Shown in pieces: positions 1-7,940 of a DNA stretch of 27,791 nt (position 1 is its first letter; every line of letters begins with the position of its first letter). This stretch comes from Bacteroidales bacterium (GTDB taxonomy: Bacteria; Bacteroidota; Bacteroidia; Bacteroidales; WCHB1-69), in NCBI GenBank assembly GCA_016285615.1, contig JAEERB010000013.1, forward strand, positions 1 to 27,791, given 5' to 3'. The position numbers and the translations under genes were made by a program. Under the pieces are notes generated by a model. It was not told the origin of the DNA, searched no databases, and saw nothing but the letters and a program-made list of their open reading frames with translations.

Positions 1-819
1 GTGACTGTATATAAGGAATTTCTTACTTATTTTAGAAGCAAAGAGGGACAAGCCGTGCGACAACAGTATCTCGCCACCATCAACCAGGAGTATTTGGCAT
101 GGACATATCGTTTCGTGTTAAGAGAAATGAAATACAGGCGCAGTTCTCATGGTGCTGAATATTGGGACCGCTTCAACCAGTGGGACGAGGAATTGTTGCG
201 GAAAATTAAGGAATATGGATTTCCTGGTGCCAAATTGATAGGTGTGGATGATTCTCTCTTATACAAAGATTTGCAAAACGAGGAGTTAAACTTTAATAGA
301 TTGGTTAGAATGGGTGCCGACAGTCTCTGTTTGGGCCTTAAAACCGATATGCTGAAAATCTCAATTGACGGAAAGAAAACATGGATAAAAAAAGAGGACA
401 TGCCTAAAGATGATTGTCCGGAATTGGATGTCAATGGTTCAAGCAGTTGTGCACAGAAGTGGTTCTTTGTTTATATGGCCCATAATCCTTGCCCGCTGAA
501 GATTTTTGAGGCTACATACGATGAAATTGCCAAAGGCAATCTCCACCCTCGGGAATATGCCGACATGTTGGATGGAGCAATGATTTCACACAGAGAGTGC
601 GATTGTGGTAAATACGGCAAGCAATTTTTTAGGATAGGCAATTTGATGGCTCATAAAGACCGCTTGAAACAATTCATTATTCCTGACAATGAGACCGATG
701 AACTTAGGAAAAAGTATTGGATTATACCATTGCGGGTGGAGCAGGCCAAAGCACAATTTGGCAGAGAACATGGCTATCGCTTTAACTGGGGAATGAACAA
801 TATGTATAGTTATCCATAA
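1..819 (+). CDS. Hypothetical protein, probably 5'-truncated by the window edge
   Basis: The reading frame is open from base 1 to a stop at 817-819, giving 272 residues. The first codon is GTG, but no upstream sequence is visible, so the true start may lie outside the window. I do not recognise the family. The protein looks soluble: no signal peptide or membrane segment is visible in this part, and it is rich in Lys, Tyr, Trp and acidic residues. The C-terminal half has a compact Cys motif (HRECDCGKYG, around residue 200) and ends in an aromatic stretch. Only 12 bp separate it from the exported peptidase-like gene downstream, so the two may be co-transcribed. Base composition is AT-richer than the hydrogenase operon, as in its downstream neighbour. 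No function is proposed. Confidence 0.7.
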   Translation: MTVYKEFLTYFRSKEGQAVRQQYLATINQEYLAWTYRFVLREMKYRRSSHGAEYWDRFNQWDEELLRKIKEYGFPGAKLIGVDDSLLYKDLQNEELNFNRLVRMGADSLCLGLKTDMLKISIDGKKTWIKKEDMPKDDCPELDVNGSSSCAQKWFFVYMAHNPCPLKIFEATYDEIAKGNLHPREYADMLDGAMISHRECDCGKYGKQFFRIGNLMAHKDRLKQFIIPDNETDELRKKYWIIPLRVEQAKAQFGREHGYRFNWGMNNMYSYP

Positions 820-831
820 ATATTTTCAACC

Positions 832-2283
832 ATGAACACAATTAGAAAAATCCAAAAAATTATCGTGTTTGCCTTAATTTTGCTTGGGAACCAAGTTTTT
901 GGGCAAACAAATATTGGCGTTGACGAACGCTTCGAATTAGTCAACATCGCTTTTCGCCTAACGGGGAAAAATGTTTTTGTATATACCGACCCCGCCAACT
1001 ATATGGCGAATATTGATAATTATTTTGAGAAATATAAAAATCACGAACTCATCAAATTTCTAAGACAACGCTACGAACCAAGATCGGTAATAGTTTTAGG
1101 TGAAGCTTCGGGATTGGCCGCCGATATAGAAATCACTCCCAAAGGAATTGTCCCAACACATAGGTGGCTTTCTTTTGTTAATCACGAAGAATATGGAGTG
1201 CAGAAAAACGATGAGGATTGGAGCGAAGCCGAATTTAAAGAGTGTGTCAAACTGCTAAACAAATTCTACAAGGACACCAAGTTTCATCAGTTTTTCCTTT
1301 CCAACCGAAGTTTTTATGCTTCCATTGAAAAAGAATTTCAAAAACTTGTTGACCAGATAGATACAGCGTGGTTTCAAGACTTTTTCGGCAAGCCTTATAA
1401 AATGGATAACATCTGGCTTGTCCCAAGCAATGGCGTACACAATTTTGCGATTTTAAGAAAGGATGCGGAAGGAAACAAATATAACAATTGTGTTATAGCC
1501 TGTCCCTTCACCAATGCTTCGGGAGAGGTTATATTCAGTGAAGGTACCTTCCGAACTCTTATCCATGAGATATGCCATAACTATACTTCACCGATTTGCC
1601 AACAAAACGAAGCGTTTTTTAAAGAAATATGCGACACCCTGTATAACACAAAGGTTGAAAAAGTTTTGAGAGCTAATGCTTACGGCGACCCTGGTGCTTT
1701 TACTTATGAAGGTATCAATCGACTATGCGAATTTTACTATTACCAAACGCATAACACTTTTGACTCGGTAGAATTGGACAGAAGAATACATAACGATGAA
1801 AAAAAAGGTTTTATTTGGCTTGAAGAGATGTTGCGATTAATGGATGTTTTTGCTTCAAACAGAGATATTTATCCTGATTTTCAGAGCTTTGTCCCCCAAC
1901 TGCACGGCTTTCTATCCGAAGTGGTAACTCTCATGGATAAATATTATTGGCCGAAATATCAATTGCTGCATCCTCGGGTCGTCGCTACCTATCCCGCCAA
2001 TGGTGCTGTGGTCGATACCAATGTTACGTCCATATATGTTTTCTTCTCTCAGCCTATGTTTACGCCCATGCGCTCTTACTGGGGCGTCAATGATCAAAGT
2101 GACGTGTCTTTACTTCCTGTGGATTTTGATAAAATAACATGGGAAGACGCCTACACATACAAAGTGCCGCTTAGAGAGCCCCTTAAACCCAAAACCAAAT
2201 ACGGTTTTAGGATTAACATGCATGTTAGCGACAAATATCATTATGGAATACCTCCTTACGACTTGATTTTTGAGACAAAATAA
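832..2283 (+). CDS. Exported DUF4932-like putative zinc metallopeptidase with C-terminal Ig-like domain
   Basis: A 483-residue protein with an N-terminal signal peptide (basic start, hydrophobic residues 9-22, likely cleavage after VFG near residue 24). The central region has HEICH at 245-249, the HExxH zinc signature, inside a helix-like context (TLIHEICHNY). A third ligand could be Glu294 or Glu300. This arrangement resembles the DUF4932 proteins of Bacteroidetes, which are presumed metallopeptidases; that assignment is from memory of the family and no substrate is known. From about residue 381 (HPRVVATYPANGAVVDTN) the sequence reads like a bacterial Ig-like domain of the SbsA/Big_5 type and probably serves in binding or display. 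No lipobox is seen, so it should be periplasmic or released. A terminator follows at 2309. Confidence 0.75.
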   Translation: MNTIRKIQKIIVFALILLGNQVFGQTNIGVDERFELVNIAFRLTGKNVFVYTDPANYMANIDNYFEKYKNHELIKFLRQRYEPRSVIVLGEASGLAADIEITPKGIVPTHRWLSFVNHEEYGVQKNDEDWSEAEFKECVKLLNKFYKDTKFHQFFLSNRSFYASIEKEFQKLVDQIDTAWFQDFFGKPYKMDNIWLVPSNGVHNFAILRKDAEGNKYNNCVIACPFTNASGEVIFSEGTFRTLIHEICHNYTSPICQQNEAFFKEICDTLYNTKVEKVLRANAYGDPGAFTYEGINRLCEFYYYQTHNTFDSVELDRRIHNDEKKGFIWLEEMLRLMDVFASNRDIYPDFQSFVPQLHGFLSEVVTLMDKYYWPKYQLLHPRVVATYPANGAVVDTNVTSIYVFFSQPMFTPMRSYWGVNDQSDVSLLPVDFDKITWEDAYTYKVPLREPLKPKTKYGFRINMHVSDKYHYGIPPYDLIFETK

Positions 2284-2308
2284 ACAAGTGTTTTCCACCC
2301 CTAATTTC

Positions 2309-2363
2309 GGGCCGTTTTTAGACGATAATCGCTGAAAAAACGGCTCTTTCTTTTTTTTCTTTA
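2309..2363 (+). terminator. Rho-independent terminator after the DUF4932-like gene
   Basis: Left arm GCCGTTTTT (2311-2319) pairs with AAAAACGGC (2336-2344), extended by a G-T and a G-C pair at the base. A pyrimidine run very rich in T follows from 2347 to about 2363. It lies 25 bp after the stop codon and separates this gene from the hydrogenase operon. Confidence 0.75.
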
Positions 2364-2392
2364 CTATATATATTTTCGATTGAAAAATTTTT

Positions 2393-2400
2393 TAAGTTTG
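2393..2400 (+). promoter_or_regulatory. Bacteroidetes -7 promoter element of the hydrogenase operon
   Basis: TAAGTTTG matches the Bacteroidetes consensus TAnnTTTG exactly. Transcription would start roughly 5-8 bases downstream, leaving a leader of about 85-90 nt before the first gene. No convincing -33 TTTG is seen at the usual spacing, so activation by a regulator is possible but not shown. Confidence 0.6.
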
Positions 2401-2402
2401 CA

Positions 2403-2430
2403 ACGCTAATAGCCAGCATGGCTTTAGCGT
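2403..2430 (+). promoter_or_regulatory. Inverted repeat at the hydrogenase transcription start
   Basis: ACGCTAATAGCC (2403-2414) and GGCTTTAGCGT (2420-2430) are inverted copies with a one-base bulge and a 5-base loop. The element starts 2 bp after the -7 box, so it overlaps the expected transcription start. It could be an operator or a hairpin capping the 5' end of the mRNA. No T-run follows, so it is not a terminator. Confidence 0.5.
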
Positions 2431-2493
2431 GCATGTAAATATTTATTAGTTAAACAACATATTATTTATCAACCACTTACAAAACCAAAAAGT

Positions 2494-2889
2494 ATGGAAA
2501 AAATTAAGTCATTAGCGGATTTGAAAAAGAGAAGAGAAGCTCTTCAATCCGATTTGAATTTGCGCGAAATGGGCGACAACGCCGAGAAGGTGATCCAAGT
2601 GAAGGTTGCCATGGCTACTTGCGGTATTGCTTCAGGTGCCAAGAAGACTATGGAAGCCATTATCGACGAATGCCAAAAGAACAACGTAGCCGCCGTGGTA
2701 ACCCAAACCGGTTGCATGGGCTACTGCTATGCCGAACCGACCGTAGAGGTGAAGAAACCGGGCGCTGACCCTGTTGTTTTCGGATACCTGACCGCCGACA
2801 AAGCTGCCGACCTGGTGAAGAAATACCTCATCGGCAACGAGTTATTGGAAGGCATCATTCCTGTCAACTATGAGAAAATTGATAAATAA
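2494..2889 (+). CDS. Small thioredoxin-fold (2Fe-2S) ferredoxin-like protein of the hydrogenase operon
   Basis: A 131-residue protein, first gene of the hydrogenase operon and 19 bp upstream of hydB. An N-terminal helix-forming segment (1-30) precedes a thioredoxin-like ferredoxin domain. Visible cysteines are C43 (ATCGIASGA), C60, C74 and C78 (TGCMGYC). The usual four-Cys pattern of this fold is CxxxxC plus CxxxC. Here the second Cys of the first pair is missing, so the cluster would need another ligand such as C60, or may be absent. Small proteins of this type accompany bifurcating hydrogenase and NuoF-like genes in Thermotoga, Firmicutes and Bacteroidetes and are sometimes called HydD. A role as an electron-transfer or assembly partner is inferred from context. 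Confidence 0.8.
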   Translation: MEKIKSLADLKKRREALQSDLNLREMGDNAEKVIQVKVAMATCGIASGAKKTMEAIIDECQKNNVAAVVTQTGCMGYCYAEPTVEVKKPGADPVVFGYLTADKAADLVKKYLIGNELLEGIIPVNYEKIDK

Positions 2890-2908
2890 CATTTTAAAAT
2901 AGACAATA

Positions 2909-4702
2909 ATGGCAAATTACAAATACCATATCTTGATATGCGGCGGTACGGGATGCCATGCTTCTCAAAGTGCGCTTATCAAAGAGAATTTTGAAAAACT
3001 GTTAAAGGAAAACAACCTTGAAAACGATGTTCAGGTAATCGGTACCGGTTGCTTCGGCTTCTGCGAAAAAGGCCCCATCGTTAAAATCCTCCCCGATAAC
3101 ACCTTCTACACACAGGTAAAACCCACCGACTGTGAAGAGATTATCAAGGAACACATCATCAAAGGTAGAAAAGTAAACAGACTGTTATACTTGGATCCCA
3201 AGACGCAAGAGCACAAAGATGACTCGAAGCACATGGGCTTCTACAAGAAACAGCTGCGTATCGCTTTGCGTAACTGCGGTTTCATCAATCCTGAAAACAT
3301 TGACGAGTACATCGCACGTGACGGTTACAAAGCTTTAGCTACCGTTTTGGAAAAGAACGACCCCGAATGGACCATCGACGTGATCAAGAAGTCAGGTCTG
3401 CGCGGTCGTGGTGGCGCCGGCTTCCCCACTGGTTTGAAATGGGAACTCTGCCGCAAGAGCCAAGCCGATCAGAAATACATGATCTGCAACGCCGACGAAG
3501 GTGACCCCGGTGCATTTATGGACCGTTCCATCCTCGAAGGTGACCCCAACACCTTGATTGAAGCTATGACCATCGGTGGTTTCTGTATTGGCGCCACCAA
3601 GGGTTTGGTTTACATCCGTGCCGAATATCCTCTGGCTATCCACCGTTTGCAAGTGGCCATCGGCCAAGCTCGCGAATATGGCTTGCTGGGTAAGGACATC
3701 CTCGGTTCGGGCTTCGACTTTGACATCGAACTGAGATACGGAGCAGGTGCTTTCGTATGCGGTGAGGAAACCGCCCTCATCCACTCGATGGAAGGTCTGC
3801 GTGGCGAACCTACCTTCAAACCGCCGTTCCCGGCTGTTGAAGGTTACTTGAAGAAACCCTCAAACGTAAACAACGTTGAGACTTTCGCCAACATCCCCGT
3901 TATCATCAACAAGGGTTGGGAATGGTTCTCATCCATCGGAACTGAGAAATCAAAAGGTACCAAGGTATTCGCTTTGGCCGGCCAGATCAACAACGTAGGT
4001 CTGATCGAAGTTCCTATGGGTATCACCCTTCGTGAAGTTATTTACGAAATCGGTGGCGGTATCAAGAATGGCAAGAAATTCAAAGCCGTTCAAACTGGTG
4101 GTCCTTCTGGTGGCTGCTTGACCGAGAAATTCCTCGATACTCCTATTGATTACGAAAACCTGATTGCTGCCGGTTCAATGATGGGCTCGGGTGGTATGAT
4201 CGTTATGGACGAAACCTCATGTATGGTATCCGTAGCTAAGTTCTACCTCGACTTCACCGTTGAAGAATCCTGCGGTAAATGCTCTCCCTGCCGTATCGGT
4301 AACAAGAGACTCCACGAGATTCTCACCAAGATCACCGACGGTAAAGGTACTATGCAAGATTTGGACGAGTTGCGTAATCTTGCCCACGTTATTAAAGACT
4401 CTGCTCTTTGCGGTCTTGGACAAACTTCTCCCAACCCGGTATTGTCAACCATCGACAACTTCTGGGATGAGTATGTTGCTCACGTAACCGAGAAGAAATG
4501 TCCTGCTGGCCAATGCAAGGCTCTGAAGCAGTACATCATCGATCCTGACAAGTGTAAAGGTTGTACGGCTTGCGCACGCAATTGCCCCGTTAACGCTATC
4601 TCGGGCACCGTTAAGAACCCGCACACTATCGATCAGTCGGCTTGTATCAAATGCGGTACTTGCTACGAAAAATGTAAGTTTAACGCAATTAGTATTAAAT
4701 AA
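2909..4702 (+). CDS. hydB: NAD-dependent [FeFe]-hydrogenase subunit HydB (NuoF-like)
   Basis: A 597-residue NuoF-type flavoprotein that exchanges electrons with NAD(H) for the HydABC complex in the cytoplasm. It has three parts. Residues 1-85 form a thioredoxin-like 2Fe-2S domain with C11, C16, C48 and C52. Residues 150-510 are the NuoF core: a glycine-rich FMN/NADH loop (GRGGAGFPTG, 166-175), the conserved GAGAFVCGEETAL (278-290), and 4Fe-4S ligands C455, C458, C461 and C501. Residues 540-597 hold two 4Fe-4S motifs, C549/552/555/559 and C579/582/585/589. A CPAGQC hinge (531-536) precedes the last domain; a metal site there is possible. The N- and C-terminal extensions distinguish it from complex I NuoF and match HydB of electron-bifurcating hydrogenases. 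It lies 15 bp before hydA. Confidence 0.95.
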   Translation: MANYKYHILICGGTGCHASQSALIKENFEKLLKENNLENDVQVIGTGCFGFCEKGPIVKILPDNTFYTQVKPTDCEEIIKEHIIKGRKVNRLLYLDPKTQEHKDDSKHMGFYKKQLRIALRNCGFINPENIDEYIARDGYKALATVLEKNDPEWTIDVIKKSGLRGRGGAGFPTGLKWELCRKSQADQKYMICNADEGDPGAFMDRSILEGDPNTLIEAMTIGGFCIGATKGLVYIRAEYPLAIHRLQVAIGQAREYGLLGKDILGSGFDFDIELRYGAGAFVCGEETALIHSMEGLRGEPTFKPPFPAVEGYLKKPSNVNNVETFANIPVIINKGWEWFSSIGTEKSKGTKVFALAGQINNVGLIEVPMGITLREVIYEIGGGIKNGKKFKAVQTGGPSGGCLTEKFLDTPIDYENLIAAGSMMGSGGMIVMDETSCMVSVAKFYLDFTVEESCGKCSPCRIGNKRLHEILTKITDGKGTMQDLDELRNLAHVIKDSALCGLGQTSPNPVLSTIDNFWDEYVAHVTEKKCPAGQCKALKQYIIDPDKCKGCTACARNCPVNAISGTVKNPHTIDQSACIKCGTCYEKCKFNAISIK

Positions 4703-4717
4703 TAAAGCATAGAATCA

Positions 4718-6508
4718 ATGGATACAGTAAAATTAACAATAGATAACAGAGAAGTAGAAGTTCCGAAAGGGACTACCATTCTTAAAGCCGCACAGAGCAT
4801 GGGCATCGATATCCCCACGCTGTGCCATTTTGAGCTGGAAGGTCTGGACATTCATAACAGACCCGGTGGCTGCCGTATTTGCGTTGTAGAAGTTGAAAAG
4901 CGCAGAAACCTGGCTCCCGCCTGCGTTACCGAATGTATGGAAGGTATGGTTGTAAAGACCAACTCCATCCGCGCCATCAACGCTCGTAAAACCGTTCTCG
5001 AGCTGATCCTCAGCGACCACCCCGCCGATTGCTTGCAATGCGCTAAGAACGGCCGTTGCGAACTGCAGGACCTCGCCGCACGTTTCGGCATCCGCGAGAA
5101 CCCCTATATGGGTGGCAACCACGTTCAATCGCAATACCAAGTGGAAGTTTCTCCTTCCATCATCCGCGATATGAACAAATGCGTTATGTGCCGTCGTTGC
5201 GAGACCATGTGCAACGAGCTGCAGACCGTAGGTGCCCTGTCAGCTATTGAAAGAGGTTTCCCCGCAGTGGTATCCACCGCTTTCAACCAACATCTCGACC
5301 ACTCACCTTGTACCTTCTGCGGCCAGTGCGTAGCCGTTTGCCCCGTTGGTGCTCTGACCGAGGTTGACCATACCTCCAAGATCATCCGCGCCATCGCCGA
5401 TCCTACCAAGAAGACCGTCGTACAAGTGGCTCCCGCCGTTCGTGTTGCCCTCGGCGAAGAGTTCGGCATGGAACCCGGCACCATCGTTACTGGCAAGCTG
5501 ACCGCCGCATTGAAGGCCCTCGGCTTCGACTATGTATTCGATACTGACTGGAGCGCCGACTTGACCATCATGGAAGAGGGTACCGAGCTGATCGGCCGTC
5601 TGACCAGATACCTCAATGGCGACAAGGATGTGGCTCTGCCTATCCTGACCTCCTGCTGCCCCGCTTGGGTTAACTTCTTCGAACATCAGTTCCCCGAAAT
5701 GAGAGCGCTGCCTTCAACGGCCAAGTCGCCTCAACAGATGTTCGGCGCCATCGCCAAATCTTACTTTGCAGAAAAGATCAACTGCAAACGCGAAGATATG
5801 GTCAGCGTATCAGTAATGCCCTGCTTGGCAAAGAAATACGAATGCAGCCGTGACGAGTTCAAGGTAAACGGCAATCCGGATGTTGACTACTCCATCTCAA
5901 CCCGTGAGTTGGCCCGCCTGATTAAGCTCGCTAACATCGACTTCGCTTCACTGCCCGAAGCTGAATTCGACAGCCCGCTCGGCGAATCTACCGGTGCCGC
6001 CGTTATCTTCGGTACCACTGGTGGTGTAATCGAGGCCGCCGTTCGTACCGCTTACGAAGTGATCACCAAGAAACCTCTTCCGAAGATTGATTTCGAAGAA
6101 CTTCGTGGTCTGGAAGGCGTTCGTGCCGCTACCATCGACGTGGACGGTTTGAAACTCAACATCGGTATCGCTCATGGTTTGCGCAACGCCCGCAAGCTTC
6201 TCGAAGAGATCAAGGCTGGCAAGTGCCAATTCCACGCCATCGAGATCATGGCATGCCCCGGCGGTTGCATTGACGGTGGTGGTCAACCTCTCCACCATGG
6301 CAACAGCGACATCATCAAAGCTCGTTGGGAAGCCATCTACCGTGCTGACAAGAACATGCCTATCCGTAAATCTCACGAAAACCCGTCAATCCAAGCTATC
6401 TACAAAGAATACCTTGGCGAACCCTGCGGTCACAAGTCTCACGAACTGCTTCACACGCACTACTTCGACAGACAAACTACCGTGGAAGTTGATGTGGATA
6501 AAAAGTAA
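4718..6508 (+). CDS. hydA: [FeFe]-hydrogenase catalytic subunit HydA (group A, HydABC type)
   Basis: A 596-residue H2-forming/oxidising subunit. N-terminal 2Fe-2S domain: C36, C52, C55, C69. The His-ligated 4Fe-4S cluster uses H101, C105, C108 and C114. Two ferredoxin-type 4Fe-4S motifs follow: C155/158/161/165 and C198/201/204/208. All three H-cluster signatures are intact: L1 TSCCPAW (311-317, C313 the probable proton-transfer Cys and C314 a ligand), L2 MPCLAKKYEC (C369), and L3 MACPGGCIDGGGQP (C513, C517). The protein ends soon after the H domain, with no extra C-terminal 2Fe-2S domain visible. Together with hydB and hydC this is the trimeric NAD/ferredoxin hydrogenase plan; whether it bifurcates or simply uses NADH cannot be told from sequence. 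The HydE, HydF and HydG maturases are not in the window. Confidence 0.96.
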   Translation: MDTVKLTIDNREVEVPKGTTILKAAQSMGIDIPTLCHFELEGLDIHNRPGGCRICVVEVEKRRNLAPACVTECMEGMVVKTNSIRAINARKTVLELILSDHPADCLQCAKNGRCELQDLAARFGIRENPYMGGNHVQSQYQVEVSPSIIRDMNKCVMCRRCETMCNELQTVGALSAIERGFPAVVSTAFNQHLDHSPCTFCGQCVAVCPVGALTEVDHTSKIIRAIADPTKKTVVQVAPAVRVALGEEFGMEPGTIVTGKLTAALKALGFDYVFDTDWSADLTIMEEGTELIGRLTRYLNGDKDVALPILTSCCPAWVNFFEHQFPEMRALPSTAKSPQQMFGAIAKSYFAEKINCKREDMVSVSVMPCLAKKYECSRDEFKVNGNPDVDYSISTRELARLIKLANIDFASLPEAEFDSPLGESTGAAVIFGTTGGVIEAAVRTAYEVITKKPLPKIDFEELRGLEGVRAATIDVDGLKLNIGIAHGLRNARKLLEEIKAGKCQFHAIEIMACPGGCIDGGGQPLHHGNSDIIKARWEAIYRADKNMPIRKSHENPSIQAIYKEYLGEPCGHKSHELLHTHYFDRQTTVEVDVDKK

Positions 6509-6535
6509 TTTTAGTAACAAGAAAAAATCAGAACA

Positions 6536-7018
6536 ATGGATAAGATAATCATTAAAATGAAGAAAGAAGTTCGTGAGAAAATTATTGAAATTTGCAACAA
6601 ATTCAATAATCAACCGGGCGAACTCATCAATGTTTTGCATCAAACTCAAGACTACCTCGGCTATCTGCCCGCAGAAGCTCAGGAACTGATTGCCGAATGT
6701 CTGCACATCCCCACCGCCAAAGTTTACGGTGTAGTTTCTTTCTACGCATTCTTCACCATGACTCCCAAGGGCAAACACCCCATTTCAGTTTGCCTAGGTA
6801 CCGCCTGCTACGTGCGTGGCGCTGAAAAGGTGCTGGACGCCTTCAAGAAAGAGTTGAACCTCGAAGTAGGCCAAACCACCGAAGACGGCGAATTCTCACT
6901 TACCTGCCTGCGTTGTGTAGGTGCTTGCGGTCTGGCTCCTGTTGCCATGGTTGGCGACAAGGTTTACGGCCGTTTGGCTCCCGACATGATCAAAGGTATT
7001 GTAGCTGAATACAAATAA
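6536..7018 (+). CDS. hydC: NAD-dependent [FeFe]-hydrogenase subunit HydC (NuoE-like)
   Basis: A 160-residue NuoE-family protein, the normal length for this subunit. Residues 9-80 are the helical N-terminal region (QTQDYLGYLP, VYGVVSFYAFF). Residues 82-155 form the thioredoxin-like 2Fe-2S domain with C86, C91, C127 and C131 (VCLGTAC and CVGAC). In HydABC, HydC docks on HydB and carries one 2Fe-2S cluster. It is the last gene of the operon, 27 bp after hydA, and is closed by a strong terminator. In Thermotoga-type operons hydC precedes hydB, so its position after hydA is a rearranged order. An internal ATG at residue 8 (MKKEV) is an alternative start. Confidence 0.92.
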   Translation: MDKIIIKMKKEVREKIIEICNKFNNQPGELINVLHQTQDYLGYLPAEAQELIAECLHIPTAKVYGVVSFYAFFTMTPKGKHPISVCLGTACYVRGAEKVLDAFKKELNLEVGQTTEDGEFSLTCLRCVGACGLAPVAMVGDKVYGRLAPDMIKGIVAEYK

Positions 7019-7038
7019 GCCATATACATATTATGGTA

Positions 7039-7074
7039 AAAGTGCTCCGGGCGAACGTTCGGAGCACTTTTTTT
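7039..7074 (+). terminator. Rho-independent terminator of the hydrogenase operon
   Basis: A perfect 11-bp stem pairs AAAGTGCTCCG (7039-7049) with CGGAGCACTTT (7060-7070), followed by T residues to 7074. It begins 20 bp after the hydC stop. Confidence 0.9.
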
Positions 7075-7086
7075 ATGGATTTTTCT

Positions 7087-7094
7087 TATTTTTG
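7087..7094 (+). promoter_or_regulatory. -7 promoter element of the glycosyltransferase gene
   Basis: TATTTTTG matches TAnnTTTG and sits 13 bp after the hydrogenase terminator and 23 bp before the ATG at 7118. No -33 element is evident; the upstream DNA at that distance is the terminator T-run. Confidence 0.5.
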
Positions 7095-7117
7095 CATATT
7101 CATAACTCATTACAACA

Positions 7118-7843
7118 ATGAAACTATCTATCGTTATTCCCGTTTACAACGAGGAGAAAACCATCCACCTGATCCTCGACCGCGTGCTGGCAGTGCAACT
7201 CGTTGGCGGCGCTGAGAAAGAGATCATTCTGGTCAACGACTGCTCAAAAGACAACAGCGAAGAGGCCCTGAAAAACTATATGCAAGCTCATCCCGAAGTG
7301 GATATGAAATATTTTGCCCAGCCCGTCAATATGGGCAAAGGCGCTGCGCTGCACCGCGGCTTTGAAGAGGCCACGGGCGATTACATTGTGGTGCAAGACG
7401 CCGACCTTGAATACGACCCCGAAGAGTACAACAAACTGCTGGTGCCCGTCTTTAAAGACAACGCCGACGTGGTTTACGGCTCGCGCTTCATGGGCGGCCA
7501 ACCCCACCGCATCCTCTTCTTCTGGCACTCTCGCGGCAATAGGTTCCTGACATTCCTCTCGAATATGTTCACCAACCTCAACCTCACCGACATGGAAACC
7601 TGCTACAAGCTCTTCCGTGCCGACATCATCAAGAAAATCTATTTTAAAGAGAACCGCTTCGGCTTCGAACCTGAAGTAACCGCCAAAATAGCCCGTTTCA
7701 AAGGCATCAAAATCTACGAAGTGGGCATATCCTACTACGGAAGAACGTACGAGGAAGGCAAGAAAATTGGCTGGAAAGACGGCTTCCGCGCCATCTACTG
7801 CATTTTGAAATACAACATTTTCTCAAGAAAATATTTGAAATAA
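7118..7843 (+). CDS. Family 2 glycosyltransferase, polyprenyl-phosphate sugar synthase-like
   Basis: A 241-residue GT-A fold enzyme. The N-terminus [13 protein letters not shown] (4-16) and [12 protein letters not shown] (38-49) are the nucleotide-sugar binding segments, DADLEYD (94-100) is the metal-binding DxD region, and GSRF (121-124) is typical of the dolichyl-phosphate mannose synthase / undecaprenyl-phosphate glucosyltransferase branch. There are no C-terminal membrane helices, so it resembles the soluble DPM1-like forms rather than GtrB/ArnC. It probably loads a sugar from a nucleotide donor onto a polyprenyl phosphate at the inner membrane face, for glycan or lipid assembly. The sugar cannot be told. 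It appears monocistronic, with its own promoter and with the usp promoter downstream. Confidence 0.88.
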   Translation: MKLSIVIPVYNEEKTIHLILDRVLAVQLVGGAEKEIILVNDCSKDNSEEALKNYMQAHPEVDMKYFAQPVNMGKGAALHRGFEEATGDYIVVQDADLEYDPEEYNKLLVPVFKDNADVVYGSRFMGGQPHRILFFWHSRGNRFLTFLSNMFTNLNLTDMETCYKLFRADIIKKIYFKENRFGFEPEVTAKIARFKGIKIYEVGISYYGRTYEEGKKIGWKDGFRAIYCILKYNIFSRKYLK

Positions 7844-7874
7844 CCATCAAAAAAATTATTGCTCATAAAACTAA

Positions 7875-7906
7875 TTTGGTTGTCGTTAAAAAATAGTTTA
7901 TCTTTG
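7875..7906 (+). promoter_or_regulatory. Complete Bacteroidetes promoter of the universal stress protein gene
   Basis: TTTG at 7875-7878 and TATCTTTG at 7899-7906 match the -33 and -7 consensus of the Bacteroidetes housekeeping sigma factor, with a 20-bp spacer. The expected start is about 30 nt upstream of the ATG at 7941. This is the best full promoter in the window. Confidence 0.75.
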
Positions 7907-7940
7907 TAACCAAGATTATTAACCATAAAAATAAAGAGAT

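Noticed and set aside
2909..7018. Complex I (NuoEFG) fragment
   Set aside because: All three H-cluster signatures in the 596-residue subunit identify a [FeFe]-hydrogenase, and no membrane or NuoBCD-type genes follow.
7033..7215. Short plus-strand frame between hydC and the glycosyltransferase
   Set aside because: It runs through the hydrogenase terminator and then out of frame into the glycosyltransferase gene.
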